A DNA stretch of 5,513 bases from Actinomycetota bacterium (lineage in GTDB: Bacteria > Actinomycetota > Actinomycetes > S36-B12 > UBA5976): the NCBI GenBank assembly GCA_016870945.1, contig VGAH01000059.1:1-5513 (forward strand), in the 5' to 3' direction. This document shows, one piece after another, positions 1 through 4,906 of this stretch. The translations under genes and the position numbers were made by a program. Within the stretch, counting starts at the first letter, position 1. Each line of letters starts with the position of its first letter. The notes beneath the pieces are model-generated. The model was not told the DNA's origin. It saw only the letters and a list, made by a program, of their open reading frames with translations, and ran no database searches.

Positions 1-592
1 TCACACCAAGGTGTTCTGCCAACGCTGGGTAAGTGACAGGCAACGACTCCTTCGATTGCGTCAGCTCGAAGGTGACAGACAAAACCGCGTGTGACTGCGT
101 ACTCACTTTCAGGCGGCTGGTTCGATAACCGAATTGCCAATTCGTCTTTGACCAATTCATGACCTCGCCACTGCTGCGATCAAGAACTTCTGAATCGACC
201 AAGACATCGCTCACGTCTGACCCGTAGGCGCCAACGTTTTGGATCGGCGTTGCCCCGACGCTGCCTGGAATACCGGCCAGAAACTCCAACCCCGACAGGC
301 CCCTATTAATCGTCAAATCAACCAAGTGCGACCAATCAACCCCAGCAGCCACCTTCACCCGCACTTGCTGCGCACCGGGCGCAGAAACTTCTTCTACCCC
401 CGAAGTTCTCACCAAAATTACCTGCCCGTTAAAGCCAGAATCCGAAACCACCACGTTGCTACCGCCAGCCAAAATCAACGCCTCCTGGTCTTTGGTCGCT
501 AACTCAATTAGCTGACCCCGATCAGTCGCTACAGAGACACTTCGCGCGGGGCCACCAACGCGTAACGTCGTAAGTTCTGACAAGTTCGTCAT
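1..592 (-). CDS. murB: UDP-N-acetylenolpyruvoylglucosamine reductase MurB (C-terminus outside window)
   Basis: MurB is a cytoplasmic FAD enzyme that uses NADPH to reduce UDP-GlcNAc-enolpyruvate to UDP-N-acetylmuramate, the second committed step of peptidoglycan synthesis. I translated the minus strand by hand from ATG at 592; 197 codons are visible and the frame is open to the left edge. Family landmarks are TTLRVGGPA at residues 8-16, the flavin-loop GGSN at 43-46, GIPGSVGATPIQNVGAYG at 107-124, and FGYRTSRLK at 154-162, which carries the Tyr-Arg pair of the active site. The FAD-binding domain is therefore essentially complete. The MurB C-terminal domain, with the catalytic Ser and Glu, lies beyond the window. 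The ATG overlaps the TGA of the upstream glycosyltransferase gene (ATGA), and only a weak AGG precedes it, so translation is probably coupled. The assignment is very secure. Confidence 0.97.
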   Translation of the reverse strand, partial: MTNLSELTTLRVGGPARSVSVATDRGQLIELATKDQEALILAGGSNVVVSDSGFNGQVILVRTSGVEEVSAPGAQQVRVKVAAGVDWSHLVDLTINRGLSGLEFLAGIPGSVGATPIQNVGAYGSDVSDVLVDSEVLDRSSGEVMNWSKTNWQFGYRTSRLKVSTQSHAVLSVTFELTQSKESLPVTYPALAEHLGV

Positions 593-1299
593 GACCTAGG
601 TGCCAAGATTTCAGTCTTTCCCCTAAACCGTTTCAGCAATCGCATGTAGTTGACCTTTGATTGCTCGTCACGATACGTCGAATCAGTGTCGTGGTAGCCG
701 CGATGCCTTCGCTGTTCTACGGGCAAGTCGTCGCCGACAGAGAACAACCTGCCCCCCGCCTCTCGAAGGGCCAATGACCACTCCATATCGGCGTTTCGAT
801 AGAAGATTGCCTTCTCATTCGGTGGGGTGTTCAACGCGGCTTCACGGCGCACCAGCATCAGATACCCGAGCAATGCATCAACCTCGCCAGCAGGCGCGTC
901 TTCAAACTCGTACCAATTCTTATCAAGTGCGACGTTTACGCCCCGCCAGCCGGTTGCCACTGCCCCAGAAGTCTCAGCCAATTCGACCAAAGGCGAGATG
1001 GCATCGCCCAACAAGACGCTTGAAACATCCATCGTCAAGTAATACGGGCTCTGATTTAAAGAAATCAATTCGCGCTGAGCCGCGCCCCAACCCACTGCAC
1101 CTAGTTCATATAACTGGACGGGGTCGAATCGTTTAGCGATTTGGCGCATTTTCTCGGCAACCTCTGGCGACTCACCCGTGTAAGCCACGTCAACCGAAAC
1201 ACCACCATGTACGTGAGAGAACACACCCTCAAGACAAACTTCGAGATCTTCAGGCCAACCGCCGATTACCAGCCCCACCTGAATTTGTGCTTCAGGCAA
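589..1299 (-). CDS. GT2-like glycosyltransferase family protein, actinobacterial type with D-x-S motif
   Basis: This 236-residue soluble protein resembles GT-A fold family 2 glycosyltransferases: an N-terminal beta-strand VGLVIGG (8-14), a GWGAAQRELI helix (71-80), a strand ending in YLTMDVS (87-93), and a C-terminal YRNADMEWSLALREAGG segment (167-183) like the E/D-D-x-E-W-S block of GT2 enzymes. The tail HRGYHDTD (199-206) followed by an N-Y-x-R-L-L-x-R-F-R-G-like stretch matches, from memory, an uncharacterised actinobacterial family annotated as glycosyltransferase. The usual metal-binding D-x-D is D91-V-S93, so donor binding or catalysis may differ. No signal peptide or membrane helix is seen. 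The start is TTG at 1299: an in-frame TAG lies upstream with no ATG or GTG between, and the 8-base overlap with the preceding hadB-like gene fits coupling. A GTG at 1278 is the only close alternative. Position before murB suggests an envelope role; sugar donor and acceptor are unknown. Confidence 0.8.
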   Translation of the reverse strand: MPEAQIQVGLVIGGWPEDLEVCLEGVFSHVHGGVSVDVAYTGESPEVAEKMRQIAKRFDPVQLYELGAVGWGAAQRELISLNQSPYYLTMDVSSVLLGDAISPLVELAETSGAVATGWRGVNVALDKNWYEFEDAPAGEVDALLGYLMLVRREAALNTPPNEKAIFYRNADMEWSLALREAGGRLFSVGDDLPVEQRRHRGYHDTDSTYRDEQSKVNYMRLLKRFRGKTEILAPRS

Positions 1300-1711
1300 T
1301 CGCGACGCCGACCCGTCCTCTACCTAGAACTTTGACGCCGTGACAACGAACGTCAACATCGAGCGTTACTTGCCCAGCATCTACTTCGGCAACGGTGGCC
1401 GTTATGTCTAAACGTGCACCTGAGTCATCATCGGGGACGGCCACTGGTGCCGTGAATCGGTTGCTACAAAAGGTGATCAGCGCCGGGTCACCCGCCCAAT
1501 CGCTGACCATTCGCACTGCAAGCCCCATGGTGAACATTCCGTGTGCAATCACGCCAGACAGACCCACTGAACGAGCGATGCGATCACTCCAGTGAATGGG
1601 GTTCAGGTCACCCGATGCACCCGCGTACGCCACTAGATCTTGGCGACGAACTTGATAACTCACGTTTACCACCGTGTCGCCTACCTGTAGAGACGAGAAC
1701 CGGCTGGTCAC
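1292..1711 (-). CDS. hadB: MaoC-family (3R)-hydroxyacyl dehydratase, HadB-like catalytic subunit
   Basis: This 139-residue single hot-dog domain protein belongs to the MaoC/R-hydratase family. It should dehydrate (3R)-hydroxyacyl-ACP (or -CoA) to the trans-2-enoyl form in fatty-acid elongation. The hydratase motif is intact: YAGASGDLNPIHW spans residues 29-41, giving a catalytic Asp35/His40 dyad that corresponds to the dyad of mycobacterial HadB, and GVIAHGMFTMGL follows at 53-64. FxxRFxAPVxVPD, near 81-94, is also typical. Length is close to mycobacterial HadB (about 142). The start is GTG at 1711, which overlaps the TGA of the hadA-like gene as GTGA, with a G-rich stretch just upstream as a weak ribosome site. 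HadB works as a heterodimer with HadA, encoded directly upstream, so the two are presumably made in equal amounts. In a lineage without mycolic acids the likely role is the FAS-II dehydratase step, which is inference. Confidence 0.92.
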   Translation of the reverse strand: MTSRFSSLQVGDTVVNVSYQVRRQDLVAYAGASGDLNPIHWSDRIARSVGLSGVIAHGMFTMGLAVRMVSDWAGDPALITFCSNRFTAPVAVPDDDSGARLDITATVAEVDAGQVTLDVDVRCHGVKVLGRGRVGVAIA

Positions 1712-2139
1712 GAGACCGCCCCCGCAGCGCCTGCCACGATCGTCGAACTTAAGGTCGCCACTAACTCACCGCCTGCATCTTTTACTTCAGTAGCTAATGA
1801 ATAGAAGGTCGCGTCACCTCGCTCACGTTTGTCCTCGATCGAAGTTTCTGAGACAAGCTCGTCACCAGCGATGACCGGACGGTGCAAATCGAACCCTTGC
1901 TCTCCGTGGAGTATTTGCGAAATGTCGAGACCAACGTCGGGTGATGAAAGAAAACGCTCTAGTTCGAACAACTGAAGTGATGTCAAAAACGTGGGTGGGG
2001 CCACTAGGTCTTGATAGCCGGCGGCCTTTGCTGCTTCGACGCTATGACAAACCGGGTTGCGCTCACCCAAAGCGTTTGCGAATTCGCGAATCTTTTCTCG
2101 ACTGACTCGAAACGGCTCTTGCGCGCTAGAGACTGCCAT
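1708..2139 (-). CDS. hadA: FAS1-like / MaoC dehydratase, HadA-like substrate-binding subunit
   Basis: This protein of about 143 residues has the FAS1-like dehydratase (MaoC N-terminal) domain. Numbering from the upstream ATG at 2145: FRVSREKIREFANALGE (12-28), AAGYQDLVAPPTF (41-53), ILHGEQGFDLHRPVIAGDEL (78-97), and a closing GGELVATLSSTIV strand (125-137). It lacks the G-D-x-N-P-x-H catalytic block found in the adjacent HadB-like protein, as expected for the non-catalytic partner that holds the acyl chain. Two in-frame ATGs exist, at 2145 and 2139. The Shine-Dalgarno AAGGGGGAG ends directly at the first ATG but is 6 bases from the second, so I place the start at 2139. It is the first protein gene after tRNA-Met and overlaps hadB by GTGA. 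As I recall, other actinobacteria keep this pair next to tRNA and ribosomal-protein genes, which supports the call. Confidence 0.9.
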   Translation of the reverse strand: MAVSSAQEPFRVSREKIREFANALGERNPVCHSVEAAKAAGYQDLVAPPTFLTSLQLFELERFLSSPDVGLDISQILHGEQGFDLHRPVIAGDELVSETSIEDKRERGDATFYSLATEVKDAGGELVATLSSTIVAGAAGAVS

Positions 2140-2145
2140 CGGCAT

Positions 2146-2154
2146 CTCCCCCTT
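2146..2154 (-). promoter_or_regulatory. Shine-Dalgarno sequence of hadA
   Basis: The minus strand reads AAGGGGGAG immediately before ATG 2145 and 6 bases before ATG 2139. This spacing favours the second ATG as the true start. Part of this G-run could also pair with the C-run of the hairpin just upstream. Confidence 0.6.
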
Positions 2155-2155
2155 G

Positions 2156-2175
2156 ACGGGGCGAGTCGGCCCCGT
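2156..2175 (-). promoter_or_regulatory. Hairpin between tRNA-Met and hadA (attenuator or leader structure)
   Basis: On the minus strand ACGGGGC, a 6-base loop CGACTC, and GCCCCGT form a perfect 7-bp stem with six G-C or C-G pairs. It lies 35 bases past the tRNA-Met 3' end and ends 10 bases before ATG 2145. No U-tract follows, so it is not a classic intrinsic terminator. It may instead mark the processed 5' end or partly attenuate read-through from the tRNAs into hadA. The GCCCC arm could alternatively pair four C with the GGGG of the Shine-Dalgarno sequence across a 5-base GTCAA loop. The structure is visible in the sequence; its function is inferred. Confidence 0.4.
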
Positions 2176-2210
2176 GCCTCACGCGCAAGTAAACCCGCAC
2201 GAATTCTCGG

Positions 2211-2283
2211 TAGCGGGGGCGGGACTCGAACCCGCGCGCAGCGATTATGAGCCGCTTGCTCTAACCACCTGAGCTACCCCGCC
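2211..2283 (-). tRNA. tRNA-Met (CAT), elongator type
   Basis: A 73-base cloverleaf folds completely on the minus strand. The acceptor GGCGGGG pairs with CCCCGCT (G-U at 1-72), followed by discriminator A. The D-stem is GCTC/GAGC, and the anticodon stem AGCGG/TCGCT encloses loop CTCATAA with anticodon CAT. The T-arm is GCGGG-TTCGAGT-CCCGC. It is not the initiator: there is no mismatch at 1-72 of the C-A kind and no three G-C pairs in the anticodon stem. A lysidine-modified tRNA-Ile2 also has CAT, but the GGCGGGG acceptor resembles actinobacterial elongator Met. CCA is not encoded. It lies 29 bases after tRNA-Thr on the same strand and 65 bases before ATG 2145. Confidence 0.93.
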
Positions 2284-2312
2284 CTGCCAGATCGCCGAAG
2301 CAAATCTCGCCG

Positions 2313-2385
2313 AGCCCCAATACGGAATCGAACCGTAGACCTTCTCCTTACCATGGAGACGCTCTGCCGACTGAGCTATTGGGGC
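2313..2385 (-). tRNA. tRNA-Thr (GGT)
   Basis: A 73-base cloverleaf on the minus strand. The acceptor GCCCCAA pairs perfectly with TTGGGGC, followed by discriminator T. The D-stem is GCTC/GAGC, and the anticodon stem TCTCC/GGAGA holds loop ATGGTAA with anticodon GGT, which reads ACC and ACU. The T-arm is TACGG-TTCGATT-CCGTA. CCA is not encoded. It is the first gene of the tRNA-Thr, tRNA-Met, hadA, hadB run; from memory the same Thr-Met order precedes hadA in mycobacteria. Confidence 0.96.
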
Positions 2386-2461
2386 ATTTGATAGACATCG
2401 AGTGCAGGCGCACTTACGTCTAACGTGGGCTTAAAGATACCCGACAGGAGATTGAGCAAAA
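2386..2461. promoter_or_regulatory. Divergent promoter region between tRNA-Thr and the SDR gene
   Basis: This 76-base gap is the only non-coding space between two divergent units, so both promoters should lie here. For the tRNA/had operon the best minus-strand -10 candidate is TATCTT at 2438-2433 (four of six matches to TATAAT), giving a leader of roughly 40 bases; no good -35 is visible at 16-18 bases. For the plus-strand gene, TTGATA at 2388-2393 resembles a -35 box but has no convincing -10 at the right distance, and AT-rich TTAAAGATA at 2431-2439 is an alternative -10 area. AGGAG at 2446-2450 is the probable ribosome site of the SDR gene. The promoter assignments are weak. Confidence 0.4.
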
Positions 2462-3382
2462 GTGGACGAAAAGGACTTAACGAACAAGTTGGTGGTGGTC
2501 ACTGGCGCGAACTCCGGCATCGGCCTAACTGCGAGCGCTCAGTTCGCCAAGCGCGGGGCGCGCGTAATCATGGCCACCAGAAACCCACAGCGCGGCGAGT
2601 ACGCCAAGACCACCGTGCAGGCCCAAACCGGGTCGCAGCAACTTGAAGTAATGCAGCTAGACCTCGCGTCATTTGACTCAATCGAAGAGTTCGCGAACCA
2701 GCTTGGCTCTGAACCAATTGACATCCTTGTAAACAACGCGGGCATCATGGCCGTGCCATATGCCACCACTGTCGAAGGTTTTGAATCACAGATGGGCACC
2801 AATCACTTAGGCCACGCTCTACTAACTGCAAAACTCTTGCCCAACTTGCTTAAGGCCCCGGCACCCCGGGTGGTAACGGTGACTTCATTTGCCCATCAAG
2901 GTGGCAATCTCAGCAAGGGCGACCGCGCTGAATTGATCCGCGAGGCAAACTCATACGCACCATGGCCTGTCTATTGGAATTCCAAACTCGCGAACCTGCT
3001 ATTTGCACGCCGCCTAGACGCCATTGCCAAAGCCAATGGCTGGCCGCTGATATCGGTGGCCGCTCACCCTGGGTACGCGAACACGAACTTGGTTTACGTA
3101 GCACCAAGTCAAAAGAACGGTTTTGGAAGGGCTTCAGGCCTCGCCGTAGCCAAGTTGATGAACAACACCCTCGCACAAAGTGCCGAAGCAGGCGCCTGGC
3201 CAACGGTTATGGCTGCAACCGATGAAGGCCTAAAGGGTGGCGAACTAATCGGCCCAACGGGGTTCATGCAAACCCGCGGCAAGCCAGGGGTCGTCAAGTC
3301 GTCCAAAAAGGGCAACGATCCACAACTGGCAGAACGAGTAATGACAACGACCGAAGAACTGATCGGAACTAAGGTTGCCTGA
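2462..3382 (+). CDS. Short-chain dehydrogenase/reductase, retinol-dehydrogenase-like, NADP(H) type
   Basis: This classical SDR oxidoreductase of 306 residues has one Rossmann domain. The cofactor loop TGANSGIG is at 14-21, and ATRN (38-41) places Arg40 after strand 2, which favours NADP(H) over NAD(H). LDLAS (66-70) holds the adenine-ring Asp67, NNAG is at 91-94, and the catalytic tetrad Asn114, Ser142, Tyr171 and Lys175 is complete (YWNSK at 171-175). HPGYANTNL (202-210) is the P-G motif. The spacing and the C-terminal extension resemble the retinol dehydrogenase/WW-oxidoreductase/protochlorophyllide-reductase-like branch, common in actinobacteria without a known substrate. The start is GTG 2462: an in-frame TGA lies two codons upstream, and AGGAG sits 11 bases before. 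yajQ follows after 5 bases, so the two are probably co-transcribed. The substrate cannot be told from sequence. Confidence 0.9.
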   Translation: MDEKDLTNKLVVVTGANSGIGLTASAQFAKRGARVIMATRNPQRGEYAKTTVQAQTGSQQLEVMQLDLASFDSIEEFANQLGSEPIDILVNNAGIMAVPYATTVEGFESQMGTNHLGHALLTAKLLPNLLKAPAPRVVTVTSFAHQGGNLSKGDRAELIREANSYAPWPVYWNSKLANLLFARRLDAIAKANGWPLISVAAHPGYANTNLVYVAPSQKNGFGRASGLAVAKLMNNTLAQSAEAGAWPTVMAATDEGLKGGELIGPTGFMQTRGKPGVVKSSKKGNDPQLAERVMTTTEELIGTKVA

Positions 3383-3387
3383 CCCCC

Positions 3388-3879
3388 ATGGCTGATAACA
3401 GTTTTGACGTTGTCAGCAAAGTCGATCGACAAGAAGCCGATAACGCCCTTAATCAGGCAAATAAGGAGCTTTCGCAAAGATTCGACTTCAAAGGCACTGA
3501 GTCAAAAGTCGCATGGGTTGGCGAAGTGGGGTTTGAAATTCGGTCGAGCACCGAAGACCGAGTTAAAGCTGCGCTCGACGTATTTCAGGGCAAGCTGATC
3601 AAGCGAGGTATTTCTTTGAAATCCCTAAAAGCCTCAGACCCCGAAACGTCAGGTAAGGAATACGTAATCAAATGCCAACTGCTACAAGGGATAAACCAAG
3701 AACAGGCAAAAAAACTCGGGAAGCTAATTCGTGACGAGGGTCCCAAGAGCGTGAAGACTCAAGTTATGGGCGATGAGTTAAGAGTTAGTTCAAAGTCACG
3801 AGACGACTTGCAATCGGTACAGGCCCTAATTCGCAGCGCTGAATTGGATTTTGCAACTCAGTTCGTCAACTACCGATAA
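3388..3879 (+). CDS. yajQ: YajQ-family nucleotide-binding protein (UPF0234)
   Basis: This full-length YajQ/UPF0234 protein has 163 residues, the usual family length. The N-terminus MADNSFDVVSKVDRQE is characteristic, as are RFDFKGT (31-37), the FQGKLIKRGIS segment after the first half, KEYVIKCQLLQGINQEQAKK in the middle, and the closing FVNYR. YajQ proteins are small cytosolic proteins with two RRM-like ferredoxin folds. Members bind nucleic acid or nucleotides, and a Xanthomonas homologue is reported as a cyclic-di-GMP effector that works with a transcription factor; whether the actinobacterial form does so is unknown. ATG 3388 starts 5 bases after the SDR stop with only a distant AAGG upstream (3371-3374), suggesting coupled translation. 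Its stop lies 8 bases from the 3' end of the oppositely oriented tRNA-Tyr, with no terminator between them. Confidence 0.95.
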   Translation: MADNSFDVVSKVDRQEADNALNQANKELSQRFDFKGTESKVAWVGEVGFEIRSSTEDRVKAALDVFQGKLIKRGISLKSLKASDPETSGKEYVIKCQLLQGINQEQAKKLGKLIRDEGPKSVKTQVMGDELRVSSKSRDDLQSVQALIRSAELDFATQFVNYR

Positions 3880-3887
3880 CCATTCAG

Positions 3888-3969
3888 TGGCAGGTGTTGG
3901 ATTCGAACCAACGTAGGATAAACCGGCGGTTTTACAGACCGCTCCCTTTGGCCGCTCGGGCAACCTGCC
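3888..3969 (-). tRNA. tRNA-Tyr (GTA), class II with long variable arm
   Basis: An 82-base class II tRNA on the minus strand. The acceptor GGCAGGT pairs perfectly with ACCTGCC, followed by discriminator A. The D-arm is CCC...GGG, and the anticodon stem GCGGT/ACCGC encloses loop CTGTAAA with anticodon GTA. A 13-base variable arm follows, then the T-arm GTTGG-TTCGAAT-CCAAC. CCA is not encoded. It lies antisense between yajQ (stop 8 bases away) and rarD (start 4 bases away), both on the plus strand. Its promoter must therefore lie within the 5' coding part of rarD; a possible minus-strand -10 is TAGATT at 3985-3980. No terminator is seen past its 3' end. Confidence 0.97.
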
Positions 3970-3973
3970 TAAC

Positions 3974-4906
3974 GTGACGAATCTAGTCAATAGCAAGTTT
4001 CGAGTTGGTCTCGCCTTCGGTGTAACTGCTTACTTCATCTGGGGGCTTTTCCCTCTTTTTTGGTCGATTCTTGAGCCGGCAGGTGCTGTAGAAATCGTCT
4101 CGCATCGAATCGTTTGGTCGATGCTTTTCTTGCTGGCTCTAGTAACGATCAGCCGAAGCTGGCACAAAGTGCGATCAATTTTCGGCTCAAAGAAGAAAGC
4201 GCTTCTACTAGCAGCCGCGGCCGTCTTCATCACGGCAAATTGGGTCACCTACATATGGGCGGTCGTCAACGAAAGGGTCGTTGACACCTCTTTTGGCTAC
4301 TTCATGAACCCACTGGTATCAGTGCTTCTTGGCGTCCTGGTGTTGCGAGAAAGATTGCGAATCAGCCAGTGGGCAGCAGTTGGCATCGCCGCCGTCGGGG
4401 TTGCCATCATCACCCTAGGTGTGGGCTCGGTGCCTGTGGTGGGGCTCATCTTGGCCTTTTCGTTCGGGTTCTACGGCTTAATCAGAAAGATCGCAGACGT
4501 GGACGCGGTTACTGCGCAAATGGTAGAGACCCTCTATCTGACACCTTTTGCGTTAGGTGCGTTCTACTTGATAGCGCAAGACGGCCAATTGGCGTTTGGA
4601 ACCTCAGGTGCTGGTAAATCGTTTCTGTTGGCTTTGGCCGGTGTGGTGACGGTGGTTCCCTTACTCGCATTTGGGGCCGCCGTAATTCGCATTCCTCTTT
4701 CGACCATGGGGATCTTGCAATACATCACGCCCACAATGGCACTGATAATCGGCGTCGTTTTGTTCAAAGAGCAAATGCCATTGGCTCGATGGCTCGGGTT
4801 CGCAGCTGTCTGGGTCGCCCTAATCATCTTTACGGTTGATGCGTTAAGGAACAATCAAAACAATCAAAAGGCCTCAATTGACCCGGGCGCGCACCCCATC
4901 ACATAG
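3974..4906 (+). CDS. rarD: RarD protein, EamA/DMT-superfamily transporter
   Basis: This 310-residue inner-membrane protein has about ten hydrophobic helices, near 11-31, 42-62, 75-93, 106-125, 132-150, 154-170, 182-202, 217-235, 245-264 and 270-289. It matches RarD, a drug/metabolite transporter family member of about 296 residues in E. coli. Diagnostic stretches are GVTAYFIWGLFPLFW (16-30), EIVSHRIVWS (40-49), NWVTYIWAVVNERVVDTSFGYFMNPL (89-114), RERLRISQWAAV (125-136) and ILQYITPT (247-254). The transported compound is unknown; the historical link to chloramphenicol resistance is weak. The start is GTG 3974, only 4 bases from the 5' end of the opposing tRNA-Tyr, with no Shine-Dalgarno sequence and no alternative start in the first helix. 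The mRNA is either leaderless or reads through the tRNA-Tyr complement from yajQ. The last 33 bases overlap the convergent polyprenyl synthase gene. Confidence 0.93.
   Translation: MTNLVNSKFRVGLAFGVTAYFIWGLFPLFWSILEPAGAVEIVSHRIVWSMLFLLALVTISRSWHKVRSIFGSKKKALLLAAAAVFITANWVTYIWAVVNERVVDTSFGYFMNPLVSVLLGVLVLRERLRISQWAAVGIAAVGVAIITLGVGSVPVVGLILAFSFGFYGLIRKIADVDAVTAQMVETLYLTPFALGAFYLIAQDGQLAFGTSGAGKSFLLALAGVVTVVPLLAFGAAVIRIPLSTMGILQYITPTMALIIGVVLFKEQMPLARWLGFAAVWVALIIFTVDALRNNQNNQKASIDPGAHPIT

Noticed and set aside
239..1752. Several plus-strand open frames opposite murB, the GT-like gene and hadB (for example 657-1136 and 1543-1752).
   Set aside because: Their proteins are rich in Arg, Pro and Ser, have no recognisable domain, and lie antisense to genes with clear family motifs.
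2011..2272. Plus-strand open frames across the hadA start and tRNA-Met.
   Set aside because: They run through a tRNA gene and the complement of hadA; the apparent peptide G-G-x-R-T-R-A-Q-R is simply the translated tRNA complement.
2211..2283. The CAT tRNA being the initiator or a lysidine-modified tRNA-Ile.
   Set aside because: The 1-72 pair is G-U and not the unpaired C-A of initiators, and the anticodon stem lacks three G-C pairs; the acceptor and overall sequence look like actinobacterial elongator Met.
2910..3477. Minus-strand frames opposite the SDR and yajQ genes.
   Set aside because: They are shadows of strongly supported plus-strand genes and have low-complexity, motif-free translations.
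3888..3969. tRNA-Tyr as an integration site for a mobile element.
   Set aside because: No integrase, duplicated tRNA fragment or direct repeat is seen; both sides are housekeeping genes in tight contact.
4564..4854. Minus-strand frame inside rarD that is near the polyprenyl synthase gene.
   Set aside because: It is antisense to the last helices of rarD, has no family resemblance and no ribosome site.
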